Shown: positions 42,501 to 51,345 of the stretch, one piece after another | Position numbering within the stretch: position 1 is the stretch's first letter | Layout: the number at the start of each line of letters is the position of its first letter | Source: UBA5336 sp964412785 | GTDB lineage: Bacteria; Pseudomonadota; Alphaproteobacteria; Caulobacterales; Hyphomonadaceae | Assembly: GCA_964412785.1 (NCBI GenBank) | Contig: CAYPQD010000011.1 | Span: 1 to 64,000, forward strand | Reading direction: 5' to 3' | Length of the DNA: 64,000 nt | Notes under the pieces: model-generated | What the model was told of the DNA's origin: nothing | Databases searched by the model: none | What the model saw: the letters and a program-made list of their open reading frames with translations, nothing else | Made by a program: the position numbers and the translations under genes

Positions 42501-42624
42501 GGTTTTTCTCCTGTTGAAGGGGTGGCCCTGAAGGCCCCGGAAGTCACGGCGGCATCCTGAAGCCGCTTCGTTCGTTGAGGTCAAGCGCCGACCCCGGGCG
42601 TTTCGCCGCATGTCGGGCGGCAGA

Positions 42625-43383
42625 TCAGTGCGACGGGTGCAGGGCGTCGCTGAGATAGGCGCAGGTTAGGACGGCGAAAACGAAGGCCTGAAGGAATGCC
42701 ACGAGGAATTCAAGGCCGGTGATCGCGATGCCGAGCACGAAGGGCAGCCAGGCAATCGATGCGGCCATGCCGGCGCCGGCAAGGGCGACCGTGAAGCCTG
42801 CCAGCAGCTTCAGCATGATGTGGCCCGCCAGCATGTTGGCGAACAGCCGGAAGGCGAGGGTGAGCGGCCGCGCCAGGTAGGAGATGATCTCCACCGGCAC
42901 GAGCAGGATGTAGATGAACCACGGCGCGCCGGCCGGCGCGAACAGCTTCAGGAAGCCGAGACCGTGCTTGTAGAAGCCGAACAGGGTGACCAGCAGGAAG
43001 ACGATCAGGGCAAGGACGCCGGTCACGACAATCTGGCTGGTCGTGGTGTAGAAATAAGGCACCATCCCGATCATGTTTGCTGCGAAGATAAAGAAAAACA
43101 GGGTGAAGACGAAGGGGAAGAATTTCAGTCCCTCCTCGCCGGTCATCGAGCGGATCATGTTGGCGATGAACTCATAGCCGATCTCGCCCATCGACTGCAG
43201 CCGGCTTGGCACCATCGCGGCCCTGCGCGAGGTCATCCAGAAGAAGCCGATGACCAGTGCGGCGGCAAGGAACATGTAGACCGACGCATTGGTGATGGAG
43301 ATGTCGAGGCTGCCGAGCTTGAGCTGGGCAAAGCGTTTCACCTCGAACTGGTGGATCGGGTCGATGGCTGCTGCCTGGATCAT
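42625..43383 (-). CDS. atpB: ATP synthase F0 subunit a
   Basis: A 252-residue polytopic protein. The essential arginine is in SYLARPLTLAFRLFANMLAG, with the following helix LLAGFTVALAG and the C-terminal LEFLVAFLQAFVFAVLTCAY. It forms the proton half-channels against the c ring. Its ATG overlaps the atpI stop (ATGA). Confidence 0.97.
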   Translation of the reverse strand: MIQAAAIDPIHQFEVKRFAQLKLGSLDISITNASVYMFLAAALVIGFFWMTSRRAAMVPSRLQSMGEIGYEFIANMIRSMTGEEGLKFFPFVFTLFFFIFAANMIGMVPYFYTTTSQIVVTGVLALIVFLLVTLFGFYKHGLGFLKLFAPAGAPWFIYILLVPVEIISYLARPLTLAFRLFANMLAGHIMLKLLAGFTVALAGAGMAASIAWLPFVLGIAITGLEFLVAFLQAFVFAVLTCAYLSDALHPSH

Positions 43384-43727
43384 GTCGGTGCCTGGTGGTC
43401 CTGGTCAGGGCCCCCTTCAGGGCCGGTTTCCGTCTCGCGCCGTGCCTCGGCTTCCAGCTGGCGGGCCGCACGGATCAGGTTGAGGAACCCTGCCGCGGTG
43501 CCAAGAGTGCCGAAAACCAGCAGGCCCCATGGCCCAGAGCCCGCAACCTTGTCAATGCCGATACCGATGAAGATGCCGACCAGGATCGCGGCGAAGAAGG
43601 TGGAGGAAAACGTGATCGCACGGCCGATCGCGCCGCCTCCGGGCGAAGTGGGATCGCGGTGTTGCCTTGGTTTTGTGGCCGCCCTGGCCTTCTCGATCCG
43701 GGCGCGCAGGTCGTCGGGGTCTGACAT
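43380..43727 (-). CDS. atpI: ATP synthase assembly protein AtpI
   Basis: The 115-residue protein has two hydrophobic helices (ITFSSTFFAAILVGIFIGIG and PWGLLVFGTLGTAAGFLNLI) and the AtpI/F0F1-ATPase-subunit signature GIGIDKVAGS between them, with charged ends. It assists c-ring assembly or magnesium supply. It starts 6 bp after the smc stop. Confidence 0.9.
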   Translation of the reverse strand: MSDPDDLRARIEKARAATKPRQHRDPTSPGGGAIGRAITFSSTFFAAILVGIFIGIGIDKVAGSGPWGLLVFGTLGTAAGFLNLIRAARQLEAEARRETETGPEGGPDQDHQAPT

Positions 43728-43733
43728 GACGCG

Positions 43734-46700
43734 CTATTCTGCCGCAATGAGGGTTTCGGCCGCCTGAAGGTCGACCGACACGAGCCTTGAAACGCCCTTC
43801 TCCCGCATGGTGACGCCGAACAGGCGGTCCATCCGGCTCATCGTCACCGGATTGTGGGTGATCACGATGAAGCGGGTGTCGGTGCGCTGGCGCATCTCGT
43901 CGAGCAGGCGGCAGAACCGGTCGACATTGGCATCATCAAGCGGGGCGTCGACCTCGTCGAGGACGCAGATCGGCGCCGGGCGCGAGAGAAAGACTGCGAA
44001 GATCAGCGCGGTGGCCGTCAGCGCCTGCTCCCCGCCTGACATCAGGTTGAGGGTCGCCAGCCGCTTGCCGGGCGGCTGGGCGAGGATTTCCAGGCCGGCC
44101 GAGAGCGGGTCGTCGGCGTCGATCAGCCGCAATTCCGCCTGGCCGCCGCGGAACAGGGCGGTGAAGAGGGCTCCGAAATGGGCGTTGACCTGCTCGAACG
44201 CGGCGTGCAGGCGCTCGCGGCCCTCCGCATTGAGCGCCTCGACCCCCTCTCGCAGCTTCGCGATGGCGGCGACGAGGTCTTCCTTCTCGCTCGCCTGCAG
44301 GCCGAGACGCGCTTCAAGATCGGCCGCCTCGGCCTCTGCGTCCATATTGACGCCGCCGAGCTGGTCGCGGTCGCGGCGCAAGGCGGTCAGCCGGTCCTCA
44401 GCCTCGCGCTGGCAGAGCGTCTCCAGCGTCTGCGCGTCGAGGCCGGCGCGGGCGAGGCCGATCAGGCCCTCCGGTGTGCGGCCAAAGACGGTGCGCGCAT
44501 CCTCCACAAGGCTGTCATGGCGAGCCTCTGCGGTTTCGAGGCGGACCTTCGCGCCGGCGAGCGCCTCGCGGGCCTCGGCGGCCGCGCGTGCGGCGGTGCG
44601 CGCGGCGGTCTCATGCTCGCGGGCGGAGCGTTCCCGTTCGGCCAGCCGGTCGGCCATGCGGGTGCGCTCGGCCTCCAGTGCCTCGACCTCGGCCGCGAGG
44701 GTCTCGATCGCCGCGGCGAGGGTGTCGGGCGTGTCGGCGACCGCGCCGGCCTCGGCCTCTGCCTCGGCGCGGCGCGCCTCAAGGGCAGCAAGGCGCCCGG
44801 CGGCCTTCTGGTGGCGGGTGGTCCAGGTCTCGATCTCACGGCCGGCGCGGGCGCGGCGATCAGCCGCCTCGGCGCGGGCGCGTTTCAGGTCCGACAGCGC
44901 GGCGCGAGCGGCGGCGTCGCGCTCGCGCGCGGCGTTGAGGCCGGTGCGGGCGGCTTCGAGCGCGCCGAGGCAGTCCGCCTCGCTGGTCGGATCCTGGTCA
45001 TCGGCGATGGCGGCGGCCGATTCGCGTGCGGCGGCCAGTTCGCTCGTGATCCGGCCGGCGGCGGTTTCGACCGATTCGCGCTGCATTGCGGCGCGTTCGG
45101 CATCGCGGGTGGCCGCAGCGAGCGTGCTGCGGGCGCCGTCGGCCTCACGGCCAAGGCGCGTCACCTCCAGGCGTGCGGCTTTCAGGTCAGTTTCGGCGGA
45201 CTGGCGGGTAGTGCGGGCGGCTTCCAGCCCTGTGCTGGCCCGCGCAAGCGCCGCTTCGGCGGGCGCCAGCTCCTGGCCGGCCTGCTCCAGCCGGGCGGCG
45301 TTGGCAAGGCGCTCTGCCGCACTGAGCGGGGCGTCGGGCGTGCGCACAAAGCCGTCCCAGCGCCAGAGATGGCCCTCGCGGCTGACAAGGCGCTGGCCGG
45401 GACGCAGGGCTGCGGCGAGCGCCGGCCCCGCCGCGGCCTCGACCACGCCGCACTGGGACAGGCGCGCGCTCAGTTCCGGCGGTGCCTCCACATGGGCGAG
45501 CAGCGGATGGGCGCCGGCGGGCAGGCCCTGTCCGGCGGCGGACGCGCCGCGCCAATGGAGCGCATCGCCGGGATCGGTGGAGGCCTGCAGGTCGTCGCCG
45601 AGCGCCGCGGCGACGGCGGCCTCATAGCCCGGGGCGGCGCGCACCCGCTCGATCACGGGCGGGGCGCCGGAACTCCCGGCCTGCTTGAGCAGGCGCTCAA
45701 GGCCGGCGATTTCGGCCTTCAGGGCGCGCACGGCCGCATCGGCCTCCGAGCGGGCAGGTTCCGCAGCGGCTTCGTCTGCGCGAGCGGCCTCCAGAGCGTC
45801 CTCTGCGGCGTCGGCGGCGCGCTGGGCATCGTGCAGGGCAAGCTCTGCGGCATCGGCGGCGGCGCCCGCCTCGCGCTGGCGGGCGAGCAGGGTCTCGGCC
45901 GGGGCGAAAGCGGCGAGCTGGTCGCCGATCCGGGCCGATTCGGCCTCCAGCTTGGCGATGCGCCCGGCATGGCGGCGCGCCTCGGCCTCGGCAGCGAGCC
46001 GGCGGGCGCGCACATCCGAGAGGGCCGCCTGGGCCGCGTCGGCGGCTTCCTGGGCGGCGGCGAGGTCGGTTTCAGCCGTGGCGCGGGCAGCTTCGGCGGC
46101 CGATTCCTCGCGGTCGGCGGCGGCAGGGTCTACCGCGGGCAGGGCGGCGAGCGCGGCGCGCGCCTCCTCGGTTGCGATTGCGGCCTCGCTGATATTGGCC
46201 CCCTCGCGCGCAATGTCCTCGGCGAGACGGGCTGCCTCGCGCTGCAGCGAGGCAAGGCGGTCGGCGGCGGCCTTGCGCTCACCCTCTTGCTTGGCGAGCG
46301 CGATCTTCGCCTGGCCGAGCCGGGCGGCGGCGGCCGCTTCCTGTTCGCGCAGGGGGGCAAGTTCCTCGGCGGCCTCGACCCGCTTCGTCTCGGCGACGGC
46401 ATCGGCGCGGCTGGTTGCCTCCACGGCCCGCAGGGCGTCATCCAGCGCGGCCCTCGCGGTGGTGTGTTCTGCGGTGGCGGCCTGCCATTTCAGGTGGGCG
46501 ATGAGGGCGTCAAGCGCGCTGATTTCCTCAGACAACGCCTTGTATTTCCGGGCTTTGCGTGCCTGGCGTTTCAGGCTTTCGAACTGGCGCTCGACCTCGG
46601 CCGTCACCTCGCTGAGGCGTTCGAGGTTCAGCTCGGCATTGTTGAGCTTAAGCTCGGCCTCATGGCGGCGGGTGTTGAGTCCGGCAATCCCGGCGGCCTC

Positions 46701-47195
46701 TTCGAGGATGCGCCTGCGGTTCTGGGGCTTGGAGGCAATCAGCTCCGAGATCTGGCCCTGGCGGACCAGCGAGGGGGAGTTGGCGCCGGTGGATGCATCC
46801 GCAAACAGGAGCTGGATGTCCTTGCCCCGCACGGTGCGGCCATTGAGCTTGTAGGTCGAGCCCGCCCCGCGTTTCAGCCGGCGCAGCACCTCAAGCGTGT
46901 CGGAGCCGTTGAATTCCGGCGGGGCGGTGCGGTCGGAATTGTCGAGGACGAGGGTGACCTCGGCGGTCTCGCGCGCCGGGCGGCCATCGGCGCCGGCGAA
47001 GATGAGGTCGTCCATCTCGCCGCCACGCATCGCCCGCGCCGAGGAGGCGCCCATCGCCCAGCGCAGCGCTTCCAGGAGGTTGGACTTGCCGCAGCCATTC
47101 GGGCCGACAATGCCGGTCAGTCCCGGCTCGATCGGCAGGTCCTGCGGGTCCACAAAGGACTTGAAGCCGGCAATCTTGAGCGCTGTCAGCTGCAT
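43734..47195 (-). CDS. smc: Chromosome segregation ATPase SMC
   Basis: The 1153-residue protein is full length. Head motifs: Walker A GPNGCGKSNLLEALRWAMG near residue 31, Q-loop region VRQGQISELI, signature LMSGGEQALTATAL and Walker B PICVLDEVDAPLDDANVDRF near the C-terminus. Two long alanine/glutamate-rich coiled coils flank a hinge around residues 500–640. SMC with ScpA/ScpB compacts and aligns newly replicated chromosomes. It follows the DsbA-like gene by 16 bp, an arrangement seen in other alphaproteobacteria (dciA–dsbA–smc next to mutY). Confidence 0.97.
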   Translation of the reverse strand: MQLTALKIAGFKSFVDPQDLPIEPGLTGIVGPNGCGKSNLLEALRWAMGASSARAMRGGEMDDLIFAGADGRPARETAEVTLVLDNSDRTAPPEFNGSDTLEVLRRLKRGAGSTYKLNGRTVRGKDIQLLFADASTGANSPSLVRQGQISELIASKPQNRRRILEEAAGIAGLNTRRHEAELKLNNAELNLERLSEVTAEVERQFESLKRQARKARKYKALSEEISALDALIAHLKWQAATAEHTTARAALDDALRAVEATSRADAVAETKRVEAAEELAPLREQEAAAAARLGQAKIALAKQEGERKAAADRLASLQREAARLAEDIAREGANISEAAIATEEARAALAALPAVDPAAADREESAAEAARATAETDLAAAQEAADAAQAALSDVRARRLAAEAEARRHAGRIAKLEAESARIGDQLAAFAPAETLLARQREAGAAADAAELALHDAQRAADAAEDALEAARADEAAAEPARSEADAAVRALKAEIAGLERLLKQAGSSGAPPVIERVRAAPGYEAAVAAALGDDLQASTDPGDALHWRGASAAGQGLPAGAHPLLAHVEAPPELSARLSQCGVVEAAAGPALAAALRPGQRLVSREGHLWRWDGFVRTPDAPLSAAERLANAARLEQAGQELAPAEAALARASTGLEAARTTRQSAETDLKAARLEVTRLGREADGARSTLAAATRDAERAAMQRESVETAAGRITSELAAARESAAAIADDQDPTSEADCLGALEAARTGLNAARERDAAARAALSDLKRARAEAADRRARAGREIETWTTRHQKAAGRLAALEARRAEAEAEAGAVADTPDTLAAAIETLAAEVEALEAERTRMADRLAERERSAREHETAARTAARAAAEAREALAGAKVRLETAEARHDSLVEDARTVFGRTPEGLIGLARAGLDAQTLETLCQREAEDRLTALRRDRDQLGGVNMDAEAEAADLEARLGLQASEKEDLVAAIAKLREGVEALNAEGRERLHAAFEQVNAHFGALFTALFRGGQAELRLIDADDPLSAGLEILAQPPGKRLATLNLMSGGEQALTATALIFAVFLSRPAPICVLDEVDAPLDDANVDRFCRLLDEMRQRTDTRFIVITHNPVTMSRMDRLFGVTMREKGVSRLVSVDLQAAETLIAAE

Positions 47196-47211
47196 GCCGG
47201 CCTCTTCACCT

Positions 47212-47889
47212 TCAGTCGTCGCCGTCAGCCGCCGCGGCCAATTCCGCGTCGATCAGGGCCGACAGGCCCTCCGCGGTGCGCGACTGCAATGTGTTTTCCA
47301 GCTTGCGGCCATTGATCAGCAGGGTCGGTGTCGAATTGACGCCGGCAGCCTCGCCGGCGAGCACGATATCGGCGATGGCCTTGCGGATATCCACGTCATT
47401 GAGGCAGGCCTCGAATGCCGCCTCGCCCTCTATGCCATGACGTTCAGCGACCGCCATCATGGCGGAGCGGGCGGCACCGGCGCGCGCGGCCTGGATGATG
47501 CCTGCCTGGTTGCTGAAGAGATCGTTCAAGACGTCGAAATAGGCCTCATCCCCGGCGCAGCGCGCGATCACGAAGCCGGCCATGGCAAGCTCCTCCGGCG
47601 GTGTCGGGAACTCGCGAAAGACGAAGCGCACCTTCCCCGTGTCGACATAGTCCGTCTTGATGGGCGGGTAGACGTCGCGGTGAAACTGCGCACAGGCGCC
47701 GCATGTGACGGACGCATACTCCACAAGGGTAACCGGGGCGTCCGTGTCGCCGATCGCCATCTCGTTCAGCGCGCCGGAGGGGCGGCTGGCCGCGGAGGTC
47801 CGGTCTGTGCCGGCCATTGTGTCACCGCAGGCAGCAAGGCCAAGGGCGGCGAGGGCAATCAGCGCGGTGCGACGCGAGAAAAGAGACAT
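47212..47889 (-). CDS. DsbA-family thiol:disulfide oxidoreductase, probable lipoprotein
   Basis: The 225-residue protein, read from ATG 47889 (MSLFSRRTALIALAALGLAA), has a lipobox LAAC at about residue 18–21. The thioredoxin fold has the active site CGAC in EYASVTCGACAQFHRDV, an inserted helical domain with CAGDEAYFDVLNDLF, and the cis-proline NSTPTLLINGRKL. It likely oxidises or isomerises envelope proteins. A second cysteine pair lies in the helical insert (CAGDE and ACLND). Confidence 0.92.
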   Translation of the reverse strand: MSLFSRRTALIALAALGLAACGDTMAGTDRTSAASRPSGALNEMAIGDTDAPVTLVEYASVTCGACAQFHRDVYPPIKTDYVDTGKVRFVFREFPTPPEELAMAGFVIARCAGDEAYFDVLNDLFSNQAGIIQAARAGAARSAMMAVAERHGIEGEAAFEACLNDVDIRKAIADIVLAGEAAGVNSTPTLLINGRKLENTLQSRTAEGLSALIDAELAAAADGDD

Positions 47890-47971
47890 GGATCGGGTGT
47901 CCTCAAGGCTGGAAGCGTGACGGGGTGTTGCTTGCCAAAGCGTTAACGCGTCATCGCGCTGTGCGCCAGTT

Positions 47972-48508
47972 TCAGCGCGAGTCGCCAGTGCCGGCCAGCA
48001 CAGCCTCACCAAGGGCGACGAGGGCGGCCCTGAGGCCTGGGTCGGCAATGCCGCTGGCCTGGCGCTCCAGCGCCGCGCGCTCGGCCGGGCCGACCTTGCG
48101 GAGGGGGGGCGGCGGCTTCGGCGTGCCGGCGAGCGGGCCCTGGACGAGCCGCAGGCCGGTGATCGAGCCGCCGGCAGCGACCGAGACGCGCTGGCGGATG
48201 ACTTCCGCCTGGTGCTGGATCACCGGCGCTGCGCTCGGTACGACGCGCAGGATGAGCGTGCGCCCGGTGCGCGTGCTGGTGAGCTTTTCCGGGCGGCAAT
48301 AGCGCGCGATCCCCTCACCGACGATCTCGCTCCAGCGTGCCTTCAGCCGGCCGATCGCCGGGCCTTTCGCCGGAGCGGCCCGGCGCACGATCGCCTCGAC
48401 CACCGGGCCGATGGCCTGGGGCTGGCGGGCCGGGCGGGCACGGCTGTAGCGCAGCGCGATCCGGGCCTGGGCCTCGGCGACAGGGTTGAGGGGTGTTTTG
48501 TCGCTCAT
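47972..48508 (-). CDS. dciA: DciA (DUF721) replicative helicase loader
   Basis: The 178-residue product carries the DUF721/DciA core: LKARWSEIVGEGIARYCRP with the tryptophan and GLRIA-like context, then LILRVVPSAAPVIQHQAEVI. DciA recruits DnaB in bacteria lacking DnaC. It is divergent from mutY across 42 bp, so both share one promoter region. Confidence 0.92.
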   Translation of the reverse strand: MSDKTPLNPVAEAQARIALRYSRARPARQPQAIGPVVEAIVRRAAPAKGPAIGRLKARWSEIVGEGIARYCRPEKLTSTRTGRTLILRVVPSAAPVIQHQAEVIRQRVSVAAGGSITGLRLVQGPLAGTPKPPPPLRKVGPAERAALERQASGIADPGLRAALVALGEAVLAGTGDSR

Positions 48509-48550
48509 ATTGGCAGTTTACCCTGACCGAAGGCTCTCCGAAAAGCGCCT

Positions 48551-49738
48551 ATGGCATCGAAACGCACAGGGAATGCAGCGGCGCTGCCGGAGGCGCTCAC
48601 GACACTGCCCGAGCTTCTGCTCGCCTGGTATGACCGCCATGCCCGCACGCTGGCCTGGCGGGTCGGACCGGCGGAGCGGGCGGCGGGCGTGCGGGCCGAC
48701 CCCTACCGGGTCTGGCTGTCCGAGGTGATGCTGCAGCAGACCACGATTGCGCATGCGACGCGCTATTTCGAGGCATTCACCGCGCGCTGGCCGGATGTCG
48801 GCGCCCTCGCGGCGGCAGCCGATGAGGACGTCATGGCCGCGTGGGCGGGGCTTGGGTATTATGCGCGGGCGCGCAACCTTCTCAAATGTGCGCGTGTTGT
48901 CGCGGCCGCGGGCGGGTTTCCCGCGACTGAAGAGGGCCTGCGCGCGCTGCCGGGCATCGGCGCCTACACCGCCGGCGCGGTCGCTGCGATTGCCTTTGAG
49001 GTGCCAGCTCCTGCGGTTGACGGCAATGTCGAGCGGGTGATGGCGCGCCTGCTGGCGCTGGAGGGCGACTGGGCGGCGGGCAGGCGCCGGATCGCGCAGC
49101 ATGTGCGCGCGCTGGTGCCGGCAGGGCGGCCGGGCGCGTTTGCCGAGGCGCTGATGGATTTGGGCGCCACCCTGTGCACGCCGAAGCGGCCAGACTGCGC
49201 CGCCTGCCCGGTGTCTGGTCTTTGTGCGGCGCGGGCGGCGGGCGCCGCCGCGGCGTATCCGAAAAAGCCGAAGCGCGCGGAAAAGCCGCTACGCTACGGC
49301 CATGTTGAGGTCGCGCTTGCCGGTGGTCGGGTGCGGCTGGAGCGGCGCCCGCCTGAGGGGCTGCTCGGCGGCATGCTGGGCCTGCCGGGCAGCGCCTGGC
49401 GCGAGGGCGGGGCGGCCGAGACGGCGCCGGCCAGCGCCGGCTGGCAGGCTGTTGGCGAGGTCGGCCATGTGTTCACCCATTTTGCGCTGCGCCTGACGGT
49501 CTACCAACGCGATGAGGGGGAGCCGGAGGGCGGCGAATGGCGGGACATCGCCGAGGCCGATGCGGCATTGCCGAGCGTCTTCCGCAAGGCGCTGCGGCTG
49601 GCGGTGGGCGGAAACCGCCCTAGTCCAGGCCCATTTCCTGGCGGTAGCGCCGACGCAGCAGGTCAATCGGGGCAAGCATGTCGCCGGCGTCCTCATAGTG
49701 CCAGAAGGTCCAGCCATTGCAGGCAGGCGCCTTCATGA
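48551..49738 (+). CDS. mutY: A/G-specific adenine DNA glycosylase
   Basis: The 395-residue enzyme removes adenine opposite 8-oxoguanine. The catalytic HhH domain shows DPYRVWLSEVMLQQTTIAHA, the helix-hairpin-helix LPGIGAYTAGAVAAIAF with the catalytic aspartate in VDGNVERV, and the [4Fe-4S] loop C-x6-C-x2-C-x5-C (CTPKRPDCAACPVSGLC). The C-terminal NUDIX-like 8-oxoG recognition domain follows, with HVFTHFALRLTVY. The final ~40 residues (from NRPSPGPFPGG) are low complexity and are read antisense through the end of ccrM, suggesting loss of an earlier stop. Confidence 0.95.
   Translation: MASKRTGNAAALPEALTTLPELLLAWYDRHARTLAWRVGPAERAAGVRADPYRVWLSEVMLQQTTIAHATRYFEAFTARWPDVGALAAAADEDVMAAWAGLGYYARARNLLKCARVVAAAGGFPATEEGLRALPGIGAYTAGAVAAIAFEVPAPAVDGNVERVMARLLALEGDWAAGRRRIAQHVRALVPAGRPGAFAEALMDLGATLCTPKRPDCAACPVSGLCAARAAGAAAAYPKKPKRAEKPLRYGHVEVALAGGRVRLERRPPEGLLGGMLGLPGSAWREGGAAETAPASAGWQAVGEVGHVFTHFALRLTVYQRDEGEPEGGEWRDIAEADAALPSVFRKALRLAVGGNRPSPGPFPGGSADAAGQSGQACRRRPHSARRSSHCRQAPS
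49606..49622 (-). terminator. Hairpin and 13-mer at the ccrM stop codon
   Basis: GGGCGG-AAA-CCGCCC (49606–49620) is a perfect 6-bp stem with 3-nt loop that abuts the ccrM TAG (49620–49622). The 13-mer GGAAACCGCCCTA spans 49610–49622. It lies inside the mutY frame. Confidence 0.45.
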
Positions 49739-50702
49739 CATGGGCGCCGACCCGATGGATGGAGCCGACCGCGCCCTGCGCGCTCAGCGAGCCATCGACG
49801 CGGATGCGCGCCTGGTGGCGGCGCCCCGGCGACCAGAGGCGGTCGCCCGGGCGCACAAACCCGGCCTCGACGAGGGCGCCGAAGGGCACGCGCGCAAGCT
49901 CCCGCGCGCGCTTCACCGTCTCCAGGGCCGGGCCCTCGATCGGCGCGACGGCTTCCAGGCGGGCGCGGGCAAGGCGGACATAGGCGGGCTCGCGCTCGAT
50001 GCCGAGATAGTCGCGCCCCAGCATCCGGGCGACGGCCGCCGTGGTGCCTGTGCCCGCGAAGGGATCGAGCACCAGGTCGCCCGGGCGGGTGGTGGCGAGC
50101 AGGACGCGCCGCAGCAGGGCCTCGGGTTTCTGGGTCGGATGGGCCTTGCGGCCGCCAGCGTCTTTCAGCCGCTCTGCGCCCGTGCAGATCGGGATTGTCC
50201 AGTCAGAGCGCATCTGCTTGTCGTCATTGAAGGTTTTCAGCGCGTCATAATTGAAGGTCGGCCGCGCGGTCTGCGACCTGGCTGCCCAGATCAGGGTCTC
50301 ATGGGCATTCTGCAAGCGGGTGCCGCGGAAATTCGGCATCGGATTGGTCTTCAGCCAGACCACGTCGTTCTGGATCCAGAATCCCGTGTCCTGGAGGATC
50401 GCGCCGACACGGAAGATGTTGTGATAGCTGCCGATCACCCAGATCGCGCCGTCAGGCTTGAGGACGCGGTGGCAGGCGGCAAGCCATTGGTGGGTGAACA
50501 GGTCATAGGCGTCGAAACTGTCAAACCGGTCCCAGCTCTCATCGACGCCGGCGACCTCGGTCTGGTTCGGCCGGGTGAGTCCGCTGCCGAGCTGCAGGTT
50601 GTAGGGCGGGTCGGCGAACACGAGGTCGACGCTTTCGGCCGGCAAGCGGTCGAGAATCTGAAGGCAGTCGCCCTCGATCAGGGTGTTGCGGACAAGCTCC
50701 AT
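49620..50702 (-). CDS. ccrM: Cell-cycle-regulated GANTC adenine methyltransferase CcrM
   Basis: Read from ATG 50702 (MELVRNTLIEGDCLQILDRL), giving 360 residues, close to the 358 of Caulobacter CcrM. The beta-class order is visible: DPPY catalytic motif IV (VFADPPYNLQLGSG) near the N-terminus, then SAM-binding motif I DPFAGTGTTAAVARMLG after KAHPTQKPEALL. The C-terminal DNA-specificity domain ends in CNGWTFWHYE and RRRYRQEMG, typical of CcrM. It methylates adenine in GANTC at the end of S phase; the ctrA leader in this window has such a site. A start 46 codons earlier is open but not conserved. Confidence 0.97.
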   Translation of the reverse strand: MELVRNTLIEGDCLQILDRLPAESVDLVFADPPYNLQLGSGLTRPNQTEVAGVDESWDRFDSFDAYDLFTHQWLAACHRVLKPDGAIWVIGSYHNIFRVGAILQDTGFWIQNDVVWLKTNPMPNFRGTRLQNAHETLIWAARSQTARPTFNYDALKTFNDDKQMRSDWTIPICTGAERLKDAGGRKAHPTQKPEALLRRVLLATTRPGDLVLDPFAGTGTTAAVARMLGRDYLGIEREPAYVRLARARLEAVAPIEGPALETVKRARELARVPFGALVEAGFVRPGDRLWSPGRRHQARIRVDGSLSAQGAVGSIHRVGAHVMKAPACNGWTFWHYEDAGDMLAPIDLLRRRYRQEMGLD

Positions 50703-50793
50703 GACGGGTCTCGGCGGTCGGGTCTCAAGGCTCAGTGCTTCGTCGGTTAGCGGAGGATTTGGTGAACGAGGCGCTAATCGCCGGGCCGGGGCC

Positions 50794-51294
50794 TCACATC
50801 GGGGCACCGAGCAGGGCGGCGCGCACCTCGCCAGCGTCATAGACCTCCGGCGCGTCGGGCGGAGTGCCCGATCCGATCAGGATTTCCAGGCCGCGCACGA
50901 TCTCGCCGCTGCCCACGCCACCGCCAAGGCCGATGCCAATTCCGACACCGAGACTGGACGAGCCGCCCGAGCCCGCCGAGCCGCCGATCGCGACCGAGGT
51001 GCGCCGGCCGGTATCGAACGGCCCGCCGCCCTCGCCATAGGCATCGACCACGCGAAACCAGGTGGCGCCCTGGGCAAGCGTCAGTTCGGCCGCGCGCAGC
51101 AGGGCGAATTCGCGCGCGGTCTCCTCATCGCGGGCGCGATAGGTGACACGGAAGCGGTCGCGCTCGATGGCCTGCTCGCTATAGCCCGGCCCGCCGGAGC
51201 GCTCGGCCGGGCCATAGGGGCGCGGGCCGCTGGCGCAGGCGGCAAGGCCGGCGAGGAGGACGAGAAGGGCGGATGTGGTCAGCAGCGATCTCAT
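50794..51294 (-). CDS. CC0125/CC1285-type lipoprotein
   Basis: A 166-residue protein with a lipobox LAAC at about residue 17–20 and the family's pattern YSEQAIERDRFRVTYRARDE then REFALLRAAELTLAQGATWF, a glycine/serine-rich loop (GSAGSGGSSSLGVGIGIG) and a helical end. The family is known from Caulobacter and relatives; function unknown. It lies upstream of ccrM on the same strand with a 91-bp gap. Confidence 0.87.
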   Translation of the reverse strand: MRSLLTTSALLVLLAGLAACASGPRPYGPAERSGGPGYSEQAIERDRFRVTYRARDEETAREFALLRAAELTLAQGATWFRVVDAYGEGGGPFDTGRRTSVAIGGSAGSGGSSSLGVGIGIGLGGGVGSGEIVRGLEILIGSGTPPDAPEVYDAGEVRAALLGAPM

Positions 51295-51345
51295 GAACGC
51301 GACAATACCCCAAGTCTGCCGGCATGCGAACCGCGCCGCGCAGGC

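Noticed and set aside
42501..42624. Small RNA between atpE and atpB
   Set aside because: GC hairpins are present, but nothing beyond what is common in leaders of atpE; no promoter or terminator pair could be supported.
44178..47315. A 1045-codon open frame on the plus strand, antisense to smc
   Set aside because: It mirrors the high-GC codon pattern of smc, has no recognisable domain, and smc is a full-length, fully motif-supported gene.
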